From the NCBI GenBank assembly GCA_032160165.1, contig JAVHWA010000035.1, positions 62,001 through 126,000 of the forward strand: DNA of 64,000 nt. The letters run 5' to 3'. Made by a program: the position numbers and the translations under genes. Shown here in pieces: positions 33,941-41,764 of the stretch (positions are counted from its first letter, which is position 1; the number at the start of each line of letters is the position of its first letter). The DNA is from QHXM01 sp032160165 (GTDB lineage: Bacteria; Acidobacteriota; Blastocatellia; Pyrinomonadales; Pyrinomonadaceae). The notes beneath the pieces were generated by a model. The model was not told the origin of the DNA, ran no database searches, and saw only the letters and a program-made list of their open reading frames with translations.

Positions 33941-35257
33941 CTACTGTCCTAAATCGTTTCGAAAGACCTCGCCGCCTTTCATCACAAAGCGCACACGCTC
34001 AAGTTCAGTGACATCCTTCAAAGGATCGCCGGTGACTGCCACGATGTCAGCATACTTCCCCGGCTCTATCGCTCCCATGTCGCTTGGTCGTTCCAAAAGG
34101 TCTGCAGCCACGATGGTGGCCGATTGGATTGCCTGCATTGGCGTCATACCGTAGCGGACCATGTAGTTGAATTCTTTGGCGGCGTTCTCGGTCCACGCGA
34201 AACCGCCGGCATCCGTTCCGAAAGCGATCTTGACGCCTTTCTTAATTGCAATGCCGAAGGCCTTCGCCTCGAGATCACGCATAGTCAACCAGATCGGATT
34301 GCCGGCCGCGGCGCGACCTTCGGCCACGTAAACGCCGACGTAAATCGTAGGACACCAGTAGGTGCCCTGTCGGACCATGCGGTCCATCAACTCTTCGTCC
34401 AGGCCGTATCCGTGCTCGATCGAATCGACGCCCACCTTGAGCGCGGCGTCTATGCCGTCGCGTCCCATGGCGTGCGCGGCAACCCGCCGGCCAAGACGAT
34501 GGGCCTCATCTACCATCGCTTTCATCTCTTCATCGGTAAAGTTGACCCAGCTGTGGAGCACTCCGTCTTTCATGTAATAGCGACGATCAGCATAAAACTT
34601 TATCCAGTCGGCGCCGTAACGAACCTGCTCTCGCACTGCTCGACGAATGTTGTCGGCGCCATCGACAATCTGTACACCCTCGGGCATCTTCAGTTCCCAG
34701 GAATAGCCCAGCAGCGGATACATGCCAGTGGCGGAGAAAGCGCGCGTCGAGACGAACATGCGCGGCCCGGGGATAACCCCGCGATTGATCGCCACCTTTA
34801 CGTCAACGTCGGCGTACATCGCGCCTTCTGTCTCCAGATCTCGAAGTGCGGTGAAGCCGTTCATCAGGGCAATCTTCGCAGCGACTGTCGCGCGAATCGT
34901 GCGGTAAGGAATCGATTCCTTCAGCAACTGAACGTCGTAGTCCTCGGCCGTGATGTCGCCCTGTAGAAGGATATGCGTGTGACAATCGGAGAGGCCGGGT
35001 AAGACGGTGGCCTTCGATAGGTCAATCAGTCGGGCGGATGATGGCGCCTGTCGACGCATTGCCGTCCAGTCACCGACCGCTTTAATGCGGTCGTTCTCCA
35101 CAAGCACCCCCTGGTCATTTACGACACGACCGGCGCGCGTGTCGATCAGCCGCCCGGCATGAATAAGATATGGCGTTGGAGTGCGTTTCTGCGGCCAGAC
35201 GCTGGACGCGCAGACAGTAAACACCAGTAAAAGCAGGGAGAATAAGCGGACCTTCAT
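33941..35257 (-). CDS. Secreted amidohydrolase, imidazolonepropionase-like
   Basis: A 438-residue enzyme. The start is placed at the ATG at 35257, which has an AAGGAG site and gives a signal peptide (KVRLFSLLLLVFTVCASSVW). Family motifs: metal site HTHILLQGD, a lysine loop (GADWIKFYADRRYYMKDGVL), HAMGRDGIDAALKVGVDSIE with the following HGYG, and the final Asp in FGTDAGG. It probably hydrolyses a cyclic amide or a dipeptide in the periplasm. The exact substrate cannot be read from the sequence. It is divergent from the small secreted protein at 35462. Confidence 0.9.
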   Translation of the reverse strand: MKVRLFSLLLLVFTVCASSVWPQKRTPTPYLIHAGRLIDTRAGRVVNDQGVLVENDRIKAVGDWTAMRRQAPSSARLIDLSKATVLPGLSDCHTHILLQGDITAEDYDVQLLKESIPYRTIRATVAAKIALMNGFTALRDLETEGAMYADVDVKVAINRGVIPGPRMFVSTRAFSATGMYPLLGYSWELKMPEGVQIVDGADNIRRAVREQVRYGADWIKFYADRRYYMKDGVLHSWVNFTDEEMKAMVDEAHRLGRRVAAHAMGRDGIDAALKVGVDSIEHGYGLDEELMDRMVRQGTYWCPTIYVGVYVAEGRAAAGNPIWLTMRDLEAKAFGIAIKKGVKIAFGTDAGGFAWTENAAKEFNYMVRYGMTPMQAIQSATIVAADLLERPSDMGAIEPGKYADIVAVTGDPLKDVTELERVRFVMKGGEVFRNDLGQ

Positions 35258-35318
35258 TTGTTTCTCCTTGAGTTCGAAATGCAAGTTGTTAGTTTGTCTT
35301 GCCGGCCAAATTAAGCTC

Positions 35319-35346
35319 TTTCCATTTTCCCGAATGACTGTATAAT
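35319..35346 (+). promoter_or_regulatory. Candidate sigma-70-type promoter for 35462-35860
   Basis: TATAAT at 35341-35346 is a perfect -10 box. TTTCCA at 35319-35324, 16 bp upstream, matches the -35 consensus at four of six bases. The start codon lies about 115 bp downstream. It is in the divergent region shared with the amidohydrolase gene. Confidence 0.5.
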
Positions 35347-35461
35347 CGAACGTGGCCGGCAATACAACGGCCCGTCTCAACTGAGCACCAGATCCGAGAC
35401 CGCTAAGCCCCCGGTTAACTCAGCCTCATCACAACCATATTTCAGGAGTTCGAGGTAAGAA

Positions 35462-35860
35462 ATGCGTAAGATATTTGTCGCCACTCTGATTATCGCAGCA
35501 TCGTTCATTCCCTGCCTGGCGCAGAGCCAGGACGAGTCGTCAAAGAATGACGAGAATGTTCCGAACATGGGCCGCGCACCCTCACAGCCAAATGGCATCG
35601 GACGTTTGGATCTTCGGATAGAAGACGAGAGCGGGAATCCTGTTTACAAGGCTTTCGCCAAGCTCGAGTCCAATCGTTCGGACGGCTTCTTCTGCGAGTC
35701 GTGGAATTATTCGAACGAGAAGGGCGTCGCCGTGCTTCCCCCGATTCATATGGGCACGCTGAAGCTGATCATAAAAATCAAAGGGTACGAGACCCTAAAG
35801 ATCGACGTCCCCATTGAGTCGCTGGCGTTGCCAGTCCATGTAACGCTTCACAAGAAGTGA
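35462..35860 (+). CDS. Small secreted protein with carboxypeptidase-regulatory-like domain
   Basis: A 132-residue exported protein. The signal peptide is MRKIFVATLIIAASFIPCLA, cut before QSQDE. The mature part has a beta-sandwich pattern: GRLDLRIEDESGNPVYKAFA, a central NEKGVAVLPPIHMGTLKLII, and GYETLKIDVPIESLALPVHV. This resembles the carboxypeptidase regulatory-like or CNA-B-like fold common in Acidobacteria. A Cys-free core apart from one Cys in FFCESWNYS. An AGGAG site lies about 14 bases before the ATG. Confidence 0.78.
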   Translation: MRKIFVATLIIAASFIPCLAQSQDESSKNDENVPNMGRAPSQPNGIGRLDLRIEDESGNPVYKAFAKLESNRSDGFFCESWNYSNEKGVAVLPPIHMGTLKLIIKIKGYETLKIDVPIESLALPVHVTLHKK

Positions 35861-35869
35861 GGTCCAGCC

Positions 35870-36139
35870 TCAACTGACCCGCACGCGACGTTCCTCGCCC
35901 TGCCAGATACCGCCAGGTTTCGCTCCCGAGTCCGGGCGTTCAACCAGCGCGATCAGTTCCGTAAGCGCGCTCTGAAGTCGGCGTGCCTGTTTCAACGTCA
36001 ACAGCAGAGTTGGCGCTCTCTCACCATGACCTTCGAGCGTCAAGGCCAGCAATTCATCGGCAAAGATGGAGAGCCGTATGTGGCCATCTCCATTGCGGCG
36101 ACCCGTGCGGATATCTACCTCGTGCTCGATCAACGACAT
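35870..36139 (-). CDS. Small hypothetical protein
   Basis: An 89-residue soluble protein. It starts MSLIEHEVDIRTGRRNGDGH, has beta-like central strands (IRLSIFADELLALTLEGHGE) and a helix (LTLKQARRLQSALTELIALV), and ends with a basic tail. It is convergent with 35462-35860 and shares a 9 bp gap. I recognise no domain. The short-word repeat 36150-36250 lies just upstream of its start. Confidence 0.65.
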   Translation of the reverse strand: MSLIEHEVDIRTGRRNGDGHIRLSIFADELLALTLEGHGERAPTLLLTLKQARRLQSALTELIALVERPDSGAKPGGIWQGEERRVRVS

Positions 36140-36149
36140 CGCGACTCCT

Positions 36150-36250
36150 GAGATCGGTGATAGGTGATAAGTGATAGGTGATAGGCAGACGATGTTAACT
36201 CGTCATGTGCTATCTGTCACCTCCGGTGTGCCCTGTCACTTGTCACTGTC
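36150..36250. repeat. Family B short-word inverted repeat (GTGATAG type)
   Basis: The left arm is made of four copies of GTGATAG-like words (36150-36184). The right arm (about 36212-36250) carries the reverse words CTATCTGTCAC and TGTCACTTGTCACTGTCC. The stop codon of the permease/binding-protein gene at 36236-36238 is inside the right arm, so the last residues (DSDK) come from repeat words. Confidence 0.75.
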
Positions 36251-37828
36251 CATGCTCTTCGCTATCCACTCGCGCGCGACCTCTTGCTTGTCTCTGCGAT
36301 TTCCATCTACTTCGTAGTTCAGCCGACGCATATCGTCGGTTGAAAGTCGACCTCTGAGAAAATCGAGCACCTCTTTTGCCGCCGGTATCCGCGCGAGAGT
36401 GTCGCGCCGTATCAGAATCACGGCCTCGTAGGGCGGAAAATAGTGACGGTCGTCTTCCAGTTGGACCAGATCGAGCGCGCTTATCAAACCATCGGTAGAA
36501 TTTCCTGCGATCAGATCCACTTGCTTGTCCGCCAGTGCGCGATAAGTAAGTGAGAGATCCATCTCGCGGGGGGCGGAACTGAATCGCAAATTGTACGTGC
36601 GCGCGAAGCTGGGATAGCCGTCGGCGCGCGACATGAAATCCTGCCCGAAACCCGCGCGCCAGTTAATCGCGCGCGGGACAGCATCCGAAATCGTTTTCAA
36701 TCCCAGGCTTCGGGCGTCATCGCCGCGCACAAGAATCGCGAACGTATTCTCGTATCCGAGTGGCGGGCCAACCTCGACGTTGAATCTTTCGCCGTAGTCG
36801 CGCTTCACTGTCTCGTAGACCGTTCGCGCATCGGTGTTGAGCGGATACTTAAGGATCGCCATATACGCCGTGCCCGAATATTCCGGGTAACAGTCGATCT
36901 GGCCGGACACGAGAGATTCGTGAGAGACGTTGCCGGCCAACTCAAACTGTCTGACAACAGTCACTCCGCGGGCTTCGAGCAATTGCGAGAAGATCTCTGC
37001 GAGTAGGACCGACTCAGTAAAATCCTTAGAGCCGACAACCACCGAGCCCGCATTCGCGGGACGGTTCGCTGTCTCAACTGCTGCGCGATTCGCGACCCGC
37101 AGTGCGATATATCCACCAAGCACGAGCGCAACCGCAATCGAGAGTAGGGCTATCAACTGAGCGCGCACGCGTTTCTTCCGCACCGCACCGGTCACACTGG
37201 TGTCGAAATACTTCTCAAGCAGTCCCAGTCCGAAGTCCGCATAGAGCGCCATCAACGCAGCCGGGATTGCTCCGGCGAGGATCAGTCTATTGTCGTATTG
37301 GCGTAACCCGCGAAAGATATAGGTCCCCAGCCCGCCGGCGCCGACGGCTGCCGCAATCGTGGCAACGCCCACTGAGATAACAACGGCAACTCGAACGCCC
37401 GTCAATATCACGCTCATCGCCAACGGCAGTTCAACCTGCCAAAGAATCTGGCGGTCTGTCATCCCCATAGCGACCGCAGCTTCGCGGACATTCCTGTCGA
37501 CGCCGAGGATTCCGGTGACGGTGTTTCGAATTACAGGAAGCAATGCGTAGAGGACCAGCGCCACGATGGCGGTGCGAGCGCCAATGCCGCCAAGCAACGG
37601 GAGTGGAATCAGAAAGCCGAAGAGCGCCAGACTCGGCACCGTCTGCATCACGTTTGCCAGCCCGAGCACGGGCGCGCGCAACGAAGGCCGGCGAGTGAGG
37701 AGGATGCCGAGAGGGACCCCGATCGCGACAGCGATAGAGGTAGAGATGACCACCAGCATGAGGTGCTCGCCGCAAAGGCGTAGGATGTCCTGCCAGTTGT
37801 TTCTCAGGAACTCTCCCCACCCGCTCAT
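36236..37828 (-). CDS. ABC transporter permease / substrate-binding fusion (OpuC- or EgtU-type)
   Basis: A 530-residue fusion. Residues about 20-210 form a BPD permease with several membrane helices and the conserved loop EAAVAMGMTDRQILWQVELP. After another helix at about 230-250, residues 270-530 form a ProX/OpuAC-type binding domain, beginning SVVVGSKDFTESVLLAEIFS and containing PEYSGTAYM and DDRHYFPPYEAV. Permease/binding-protein fusions of this type import betaine, choline or carnitine, and also ergothioneine (EgtUBC). The neighbouring egt genes make ergothioneine a good candidate substrate. The binding pocket itself was not compared. It is 97 bp behind the ATPase gene. Confidence 0.93.
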   Translation of the reverse strand: MSGWGEFLRNNWQDILRLCGEHLMLVVISTSIAVAIGVPLGILLTRRPSLRAPVLGLANVMQTVPSLALFGFLIPLPLLGGIGARTAIVALVLYALLPVIRNTVTGILGVDRNVREAAVAMGMTDRQILWQVELPLAMSVILTGVRVAVVISVGVATIAAAVGAGGLGTYIFRGLRQYDNRLILAGAIPAALMALYADFGLGLLEKYFDTSVTGAVRKKRVRAQLIALLSIAVALVLGGYIALRVANRAAVETANRPANAGSVVVGSKDFTESVLLAEIFSQLLEARGVTVVRQFELAGNVSHESLVSGQIDCYPEYSGTAYMAILKYPLNTDARTVYETVKRDYGERFNVEVGPPLGYENTFAILVRGDDARSLGLKTISDAVPRAINWRAGFGQDFMSRADGYPSFARTYNLRFSSAPREMDLSLTYRALADKQVDLIAGNSTDGLISALDLVQLEDDRHYFPPYEAVILIRRDTLARIPAAKEVLDFLRGRLSTDDMRRLNYEVDGNRRDKQEVAREWIAKSMDSDK

Positions 37829-37898
37829 GATTCATGCCTCCTACGACAGATCAGAATCGAATTGATCCCCTTGTCGCGTGCGAACTGAGCATCTATCC

Positions 37899-37931
37899 TC
37901 TGCGCCCCTCGGTGTCCGCTGCGTTTAATAT
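37899..37931. repeat. Family B repeat (CGCAGAGG type) overlapping the ATPase stop codon
   Basis: CCTCTGCGCCCCTCGGTGTC (from 37899), ending GCTGCGTTTAATAT, is a degenerate copy of the 8-9 bp word at 11752-11790. Both share the right edge CTGCGTTTAATAT. The TAA stop of the ABC ATPase (37925-37927) is part of this edge on the minus strand. It is a single-armed copy. Confidence 0.6.
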
Positions 37932-38695
37932 GTCGTTGTCCCTAATTGTAATGTCTCGATGTAAGCGCGTGCGTGGTCTTCGTTCGAATGCAGGAATTCT
38001 TCGGGCGTCGCCAGAAGCAACAATCGGCCTGCATGCATCAGCCCGATTCGTGTACCAAGAAACAGGGCTTCCCGCACATCGTGGGTCACAAAGATAACGG
38101 TCTTATGTAAGCGTTGACCAAGCTCTTTGAACTCTTTCTGAAGTGCCGCGCGCGTTAACGGATCAAGCGCGCCAAATGGTTCGTCAAGCAAAAGCAGGGA
38201 AGGCTCAACAGCCAACGCCCTGGCCACGCCGACGCGTTGACGCTGGCCCCCGGACAACTCGCGCGGATAACGCTGTGCGAAGACGGCGGCATCAAGTCCG
38301 ACTAGTTGCAGTAGCTCGGTTACGCGGGCTTTGACTTTGACCGGGTCCCAACCTTCGAGCGACGGGACCAGCGCGACATTCCGCTCTACCGTGAAATGGG
38401 GGAAAAGTCCGGCTTCCTGAATCACGTAACCCGTCCGGCGGCGCAGTTGAATCGGGTCCCAATCGGTCGTCTTTCTTCCCTCGACAAGAACGTCGCCCGC
38501 TGTGGGCAACAGCAGGCGATTGACGAGCCGGAGAGTTGTGGTCTTACCGCAGCCTGATTCGCCCAGCAGAACGAGCGTTTCGCCGCGCCTTACTGTCAGG
38601 TTGAGATCGTCGATTATCCGCGCCGAAGCGCCTGCGACGCCGTAGTTGACGTTGCGAAATTCGACAATCGGTTGATCTGTTTGCGCCTGGCTCAT
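37925..38695 (-). CDS. ABC transporter ATPase for the OpuC/EgtU-type permease
   Basis: A 256-residue ATPase. The start is placed at the ATG at 38695 (MSQAQTDQPIVEFRNVNYGV); the upstream frame is unsupported. Walker A is GESGCGKTTTLRLV, the signature motif ELSGGQRQRVGVARALA, Walker B LLLDEPFGALDPLTRA, and the switch His is in VTHDVREA. It belongs to the ProV/OpuCA family but has no C-terminal CBS domain, like EgtUA-type ATPases without regulatory tails. It is translated just before the permease/binding-protein gene on the same strand. Confidence 0.95.
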   Translation of the reverse strand: MSQAQTDQPIVEFRNVNYGVAGASARIIDDLNLTVRRGETLVLLGESGCGKTTTLRLVNRLLLPTAGDVLVEGRKTTDWDPIQLRRRTGYVIQEAGLFPHFTVERNVALVPSLEGWDPVKVKARVTELLQLVGLDAAVFAQRYPRELSGGQRQRVGVARALAVEPSLLLLDEPFGALDPLTRAALQKEFKELGQRLHKTVIFVTHDVREALFLGTRIGLMHAGRLLLLATPEEFLHSNEDHARAYIETLQLGTTTY

Positions 38696-38696
38696 C

Positions 38697-38847
38697 TTAA
38701 TTCTTCCGGAGTGTGCCGGTCTGCGGCCGTGCGACGGCGAAGGAATGTCCGGCGCGAACAGCCATTTCAGGTTTCTGTGACTGGGCGAACGTAGCGGCCG
38801 AGGCAATCAGGCTCGCTGAAGAGAGTACGTATAACAATCGGTTCATC
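38697..38847 (-). pseudogene. Frameshifted small secreted peptide gene
   Basis: An ATG at 38847 or 38844 opens MMNRLLYVL; that frame then drifts into a non-signal sequence (FSEPDCLGRY). Moving one frame continues as SSASLIASAATFAQSQKPEM, then AVRAGHSFAVARPQTGTLRK and a final N-stop. Joined, the two give a normal signal peptide with an AxA-like cut before QSQKP and a short mature peptide. The second frame has no start codon of its own upstream. A one- or two-base indel (real decay or sequencing error) is the simplest reading. The stop lies 1 bp before the ATPase ATG. Confidence 0.45.
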
Positions 38848-38997
38848 ATCGGTTCGACTCGCCAAAGTGCTTACTGATGGATTGATTACTACTGAAACCG
38901 ACCTTGGGCGGCGTAAGTAGGTACCGCCGATGAAAACAAACAAAGGAGTGTGATAAAGCGCTCCGCGCAAAAAACCGCGGCCCATTTGGCCACTACC

Positions 38998-40407
38998 TCA
39001 CGCAATTCGCAGATACTCAATCACCCGGTTCATCGAACCGTTCCACGTGCCGTGCCAGTTGTTGAGCAGAATGTCCGAAGGGCAGATGCCGTCTTCATTC
39101 ACCTGCTGTCGGAGCAGGTCGAGGTATGGAACCTCATCCGGCGCGACTGTCTCCAATCCGACGACCGCGAGCGTGACAACTTCTTTCGCTAAGGCAAGGA
39201 CGTTTACGCCGGCATGTTTCGCATCGAGGGCATCGCGCGCCACCGCTTCCCTTAAACCAATCGCGTCCGCATGGCTCAGTCGCGGCGCGAGCCTTAGCGC
39301 TTCGTCGAGAGTGGCCGCGTCATACATAAGGCCTTTCCAAAAAGCCTGCAACGCGAGCGTGTGCCTGGGTCTGCCCGAGTCCGCGCTTCGCAGTTCAATG
39401 TGCTGCTTAAGACGAGCATCGGTGAAGAGCGTCGTCAGATGATCGGCCCAGTCGCCGAAGACGGGCATCGCGCCCTCGCAGCCGATAGCAAGGAAGTCTC
39501 CAAACTTCATACCGGTGACGGTGTCGAGGTAACGACCATCTCGTTGCGCGAAAAGCATTGGAACGTCGAGCGCGTACGAGACAAACGAATCCGGAGAAAA
39601 ATCATCCGTAAGTGTGGGAGGTGAGATCCCGCAACGATCATTATCCGTTTCCAACCAGGCAGCAGCGCGCGTCGATTTGTATCCGGAAGGTCTTCCGTTT
39701 TCAAACGGGGAGTTTGCAAAGATGGCTGTGACAATCGGCGCCAGGCGATTACCCAAGAGAAACTTCCTGGCGAGATCTTCAAATGAGCCATAGTCGAGGT
39801 TCGCCTGCGTCGCGCAGGTTCGCGTCATCATATCCCAGGCCCGCGATCCGCGCTTGGCGAGATATGGGCGCATCACTTCGTACCTCGCCTTTGGAAACCA
39901 TCGCTGCTCTTCAATCGTATGGAAGGGATCAAACCCGACGGCCAGAAACGTCAGGCATTCGGCTTCACCGATTTCATGCAGACGCGCGAGATATCGACGG
40001 ATCTCGTGCTCGACGTCCTTAAGACTGCGTTGGGGCGCGCCGGAGAATTCAATTTGTCCGCCGGGTTCAACGGTCAGTCGGTTCATCTGGCCTGCGTTCA
40101 CTTCCACCAGAAGATTGTCTTCAAAAACGAGATCGCTCGAAGAAGGCGCAAAGCCCGCCAGGACTCGTTGAACCTGTGCCGGATTGAGTCGGGCGTAGTC
40201 TCGCCGAGTGTCGTAACCAAAGAGTTCCAGTTCGACACCGCACATCCACTCAGACGGGGGCTTCGCACCTCTCCGCAGATTTTCCACGAACAACGGCGCC
40301 GCATCTTTCGTCACCTGATCGGTCAGCAGAGGGAAGGCCTCGCGTCGCTCATCGAGGGCGAGGCCAACGTCGGCGTCGTTTGCCTTTAATGTTTCGTCTC
40401 GAATCAT
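38998..40407 (-). CDS. egtA: Glutamate-cysteine ligase-like enzyme, EgtA-type
   Basis: A 469-residue GCS2-type ligase. The longer start at 40446 would add residues coded by the repeat at 40421-40487, so I use the ATG at 40407 (MIRDETLKANDADVG). Motifs: GVELELFGYDTRRDYARLNP, VEVNAGQMNRLTVEPGGQIE followed by FSGAPQ, FHTIEEQRWFPKARYEVMRP and TCATQANLDYG. In Mycobacterium, EgtA makes gamma-glutamylcysteine for EgtB. The gene lies behind egtD in the same direction. No EgtC-type amidase is visible in the window, so its link to the pathway may be different here. Confidence 0.85.
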   Translation of the reverse strand: MIRDETLKANDADVGLALDERREAFPLLTDQVTKDAAPLFVENLRRGAKPPSEWMCGVELELFGYDTRRDYARLNPAQVQRVLAGFAPSSSDLVFEDNLLVEVNAGQMNRLTVEPGGQIEFSGAPQRSLKDVEHEIRRYLARLHEIGEAECLTFLAVGFDPFHTIEEQRWFPKARYEVMRPYLAKRGSRAWDMMTRTCATQANLDYGSFEDLARKFLLGNRLAPIVTAIFANSPFENGRPSGYKSTRAAAWLETDNDRCGISPPTLTDDFSPDSFVSYALDVPMLFAQRDGRYLDTVTGMKFGDFLAIGCEGAMPVFGDWADHLTTLFTDARLKQHIELRSADSGRPRHTLALQAFWKGLMYDAATLDEALRLAPRLSHADAIGLREAVARDALDAKHAGVNVLALAKEVVTLAVVGLETVAPDEVPYLDLLRQQVNEDGICPSDILLNNWHGTWNGSMNRVIEYLRIA

Positions 40408-40420
40408 CTGAGTTTGGTTA

Positions 40421-40487
40421 TTTGGAGTGCGCTGACGGGTCAGCACCTTAAAGCGGCGATCCCGATATGTCGGGACCGCACTCCAAA
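40421..40487. repeat. Family A inverted repeat (TTTGGAGTGCG) between egtA and egtD
   Basis: TTTGGAGTGCG at 40421-40431 is the reverse complement of CGCACTCCAAA at 40477-40487. Inside lies a hairpin (GTCCCGACATATCGGGATC on the minus strand). The element resembles a hairpin repeat known to me from several environmental phyla as GGAGTGCG...CGCACTCC. It is placed exactly between the stop of egtD and the start of egtA. Confidence 0.75.
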
Positions 40488-40506
40488 ATACGCGCGGCCA
40501 ACCGGG

Positions 40507-41529
40507 CTAATTCGGTTCCCCCACTGCAACAAAAAGGCTACTGCTAAACTGTTCGTGATCATCAAGCCATGTACGCCGTCGTTCAAAGCCTGTCGCCGTC
40601 GCCAGCTGCGAGAGCCCTTCGAGATCATACTTGTAGGAATTCTCAGTATGAATACGTTCGCCTTCCTCGAAGTGGATTTCAAGCTCGAGCCTTCGTATGG
40701 CGACGGTCTGATTGCGTGAGCTTTCGATATAGACCTCAACCCGTCCGATCTCCTGGTTGTAAACAACGCGATGCCGAAAGCTCCTGATATCGAAAGTCGC
40801 ATCGAATTCGCGGTTGATTCGTGTCAGCAGATTGAGATTGAAGGCCGCAGTTACGCCGAGGGCGTCGTCGTAAGCGGCCTCAAGAATCGGCGCGGATTTT
40901 CGCAGATCGACTCCCAGCAGAAGAGCGTCGCCTTCTCGCAGGACGCGACGCATCGCCTTCAAGAACGCGCGCGCTTCGCCGGCATCGAAATTTCCGATGT
41001 TCGATCCCAGAAAGAGCGCCAGCGTGGCTCCACGCTTCTCTTCCGCAAGCGCCGCCAGGCCATCGTAATAATCGCCGGCATATGCGCTGATCCGGAGTTT
41101 AGGATACGACTGTAAAAGCACGCGCGAACTGGTCTCTATCGCGGAAGCGGATATATCGACAGGTATGAACAGGAGTTGTGACTGTCGCTTTAGTAAGGCT
41201 TCGATGATGATCCGCGTTTTGAGGGCGCTCCCGCTTCCCATCTCTATCAACGAAACGTCGCGGCCGCCTGCCTCGATTACCATCTCATCGGCGTAGCGAG
41301 TGAGGACCTCATTTTCCGCGCGTGTCAGGTAATACTCTGGCAAAAGACAGATGGCATCGAATAAAACAGAGCCCAGCTCGTCGTAAAAGTATTTTGGAAA
41401 GAGTCGCTTCGACTCGGCGGTTAGCCCGGCACGCACGTCCTCGCCGAAGCTGGGCGGAGAGTCCGAGCGAACGAGATCACGAATGGTGAGCCTGCCGGTG
41501 CCGGCGGGTTCGGAAAGTGCTCGAGACAT
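40507..41529 (-). CDS. egtD: L-histidine N-alpha-methyltransferase
   Basis: A 340-residue enzyme that trimethylates histidine to hercynine with SAM. Family motifs: GLTAESKRLFPKYFYDELGS, the SAM pocket LIEMGSGSALKTRIIIEALL, FIPVDISASAIETSS, LFLGSNIGNFDAGEARAFLK, and YNQEIGRVEVYIESSRNQTV. The C-terminus has HTENSYKYDLEGLSQLATAT, which carries the histidine-binding residues. It has a GAAGGG ribosome site. It is divergent from egtB with a shared 235 bp region. Confidence 0.96.
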   Translation of the reverse strand: MSRALSEPAGTGRLTIRDLVRSDSPPSFGEDVRAGLTAESKRLFPKYFYDELGSVLFDAICLLPEYYLTRAENEVLTRYADEMVIEAGGRDVSLIEMGSGSALKTRIIIEALLKRQSQLLFIPVDISASAIETSSRVLLQSYPKLRISAYAGDYYDGLAALAEEKRGATLALFLGSNIGNFDAGEARAFLKAMRRVLREGDALLLGVDLRKSAPILEAAYDDALGVTAAFNLNLLTRINREFDATFDIRSFRHRVVYNQEIGRVEVYIESSRNQTVAIRRLELEIHFEEGERIHTENSYKYDLEGLSQLATATGFERRRTWLDDHEQFSSSLFVAVGEPN

Positions 41530-41650
41530 TTGCGCCCTTCGGTGAGAATTCTCAGATGCTCCTGATGGAAGGAGTTCAATTCCACCCGAGATTCGGATTT
41601 GAAACCGAGATCGTCTGCTAACGTCGTCCTGTCCGATTTCGTCCTTCTGT

Positions 41651-41656
41651 TATGAT
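41651..41656 (+). promoter_or_regulatory. Candidate -10 box upstream of egtB
   Basis: TATGAT at 41651-41656 sits in the divergent egtD/egtB region. No clear -35 is visible. It lies upstream of the inverted repeat 41686-41742, so the egtB leader would contain that hairpin. Confidence 0.3.
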
Positions 41657-41685
41657 AGCTTATCAGAGATCAATGTCCACCTTCG

Positions 41686-41742
41686 ATGTCCGACAAGCTT
41701 CAGCTTGTCGTTTCATGCGACAAACTGAAACTTGTCGGACAT
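41686..41742. repeat. Inverted repeat in the egtD-egtB divergent region
   Basis: ATGTCCGACAAGCTTCAGCT, then TGTCG (41686-41710), is the reverse complement of 41718-41742 except for two bases, over a 7-base loop. Each arm is itself a near-palindrome (CGACAAGCTTCAGCTTGTCG). It ends 11 bp before the egtB ribosome site. It may be a family A repeat with a very short spacer, or a site that controls egtB expression. Confidence 0.8.
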
Positions 41743-41764
41743 CCGGATAGGGGAGGGATGCGAG

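Noticed and set aside
40408..40446. Upstream start for the EgtA-like ligase
   Set aside because: The added residues are coded by the hairpin repeat at 40421-40487, not by conserved protein sequence.
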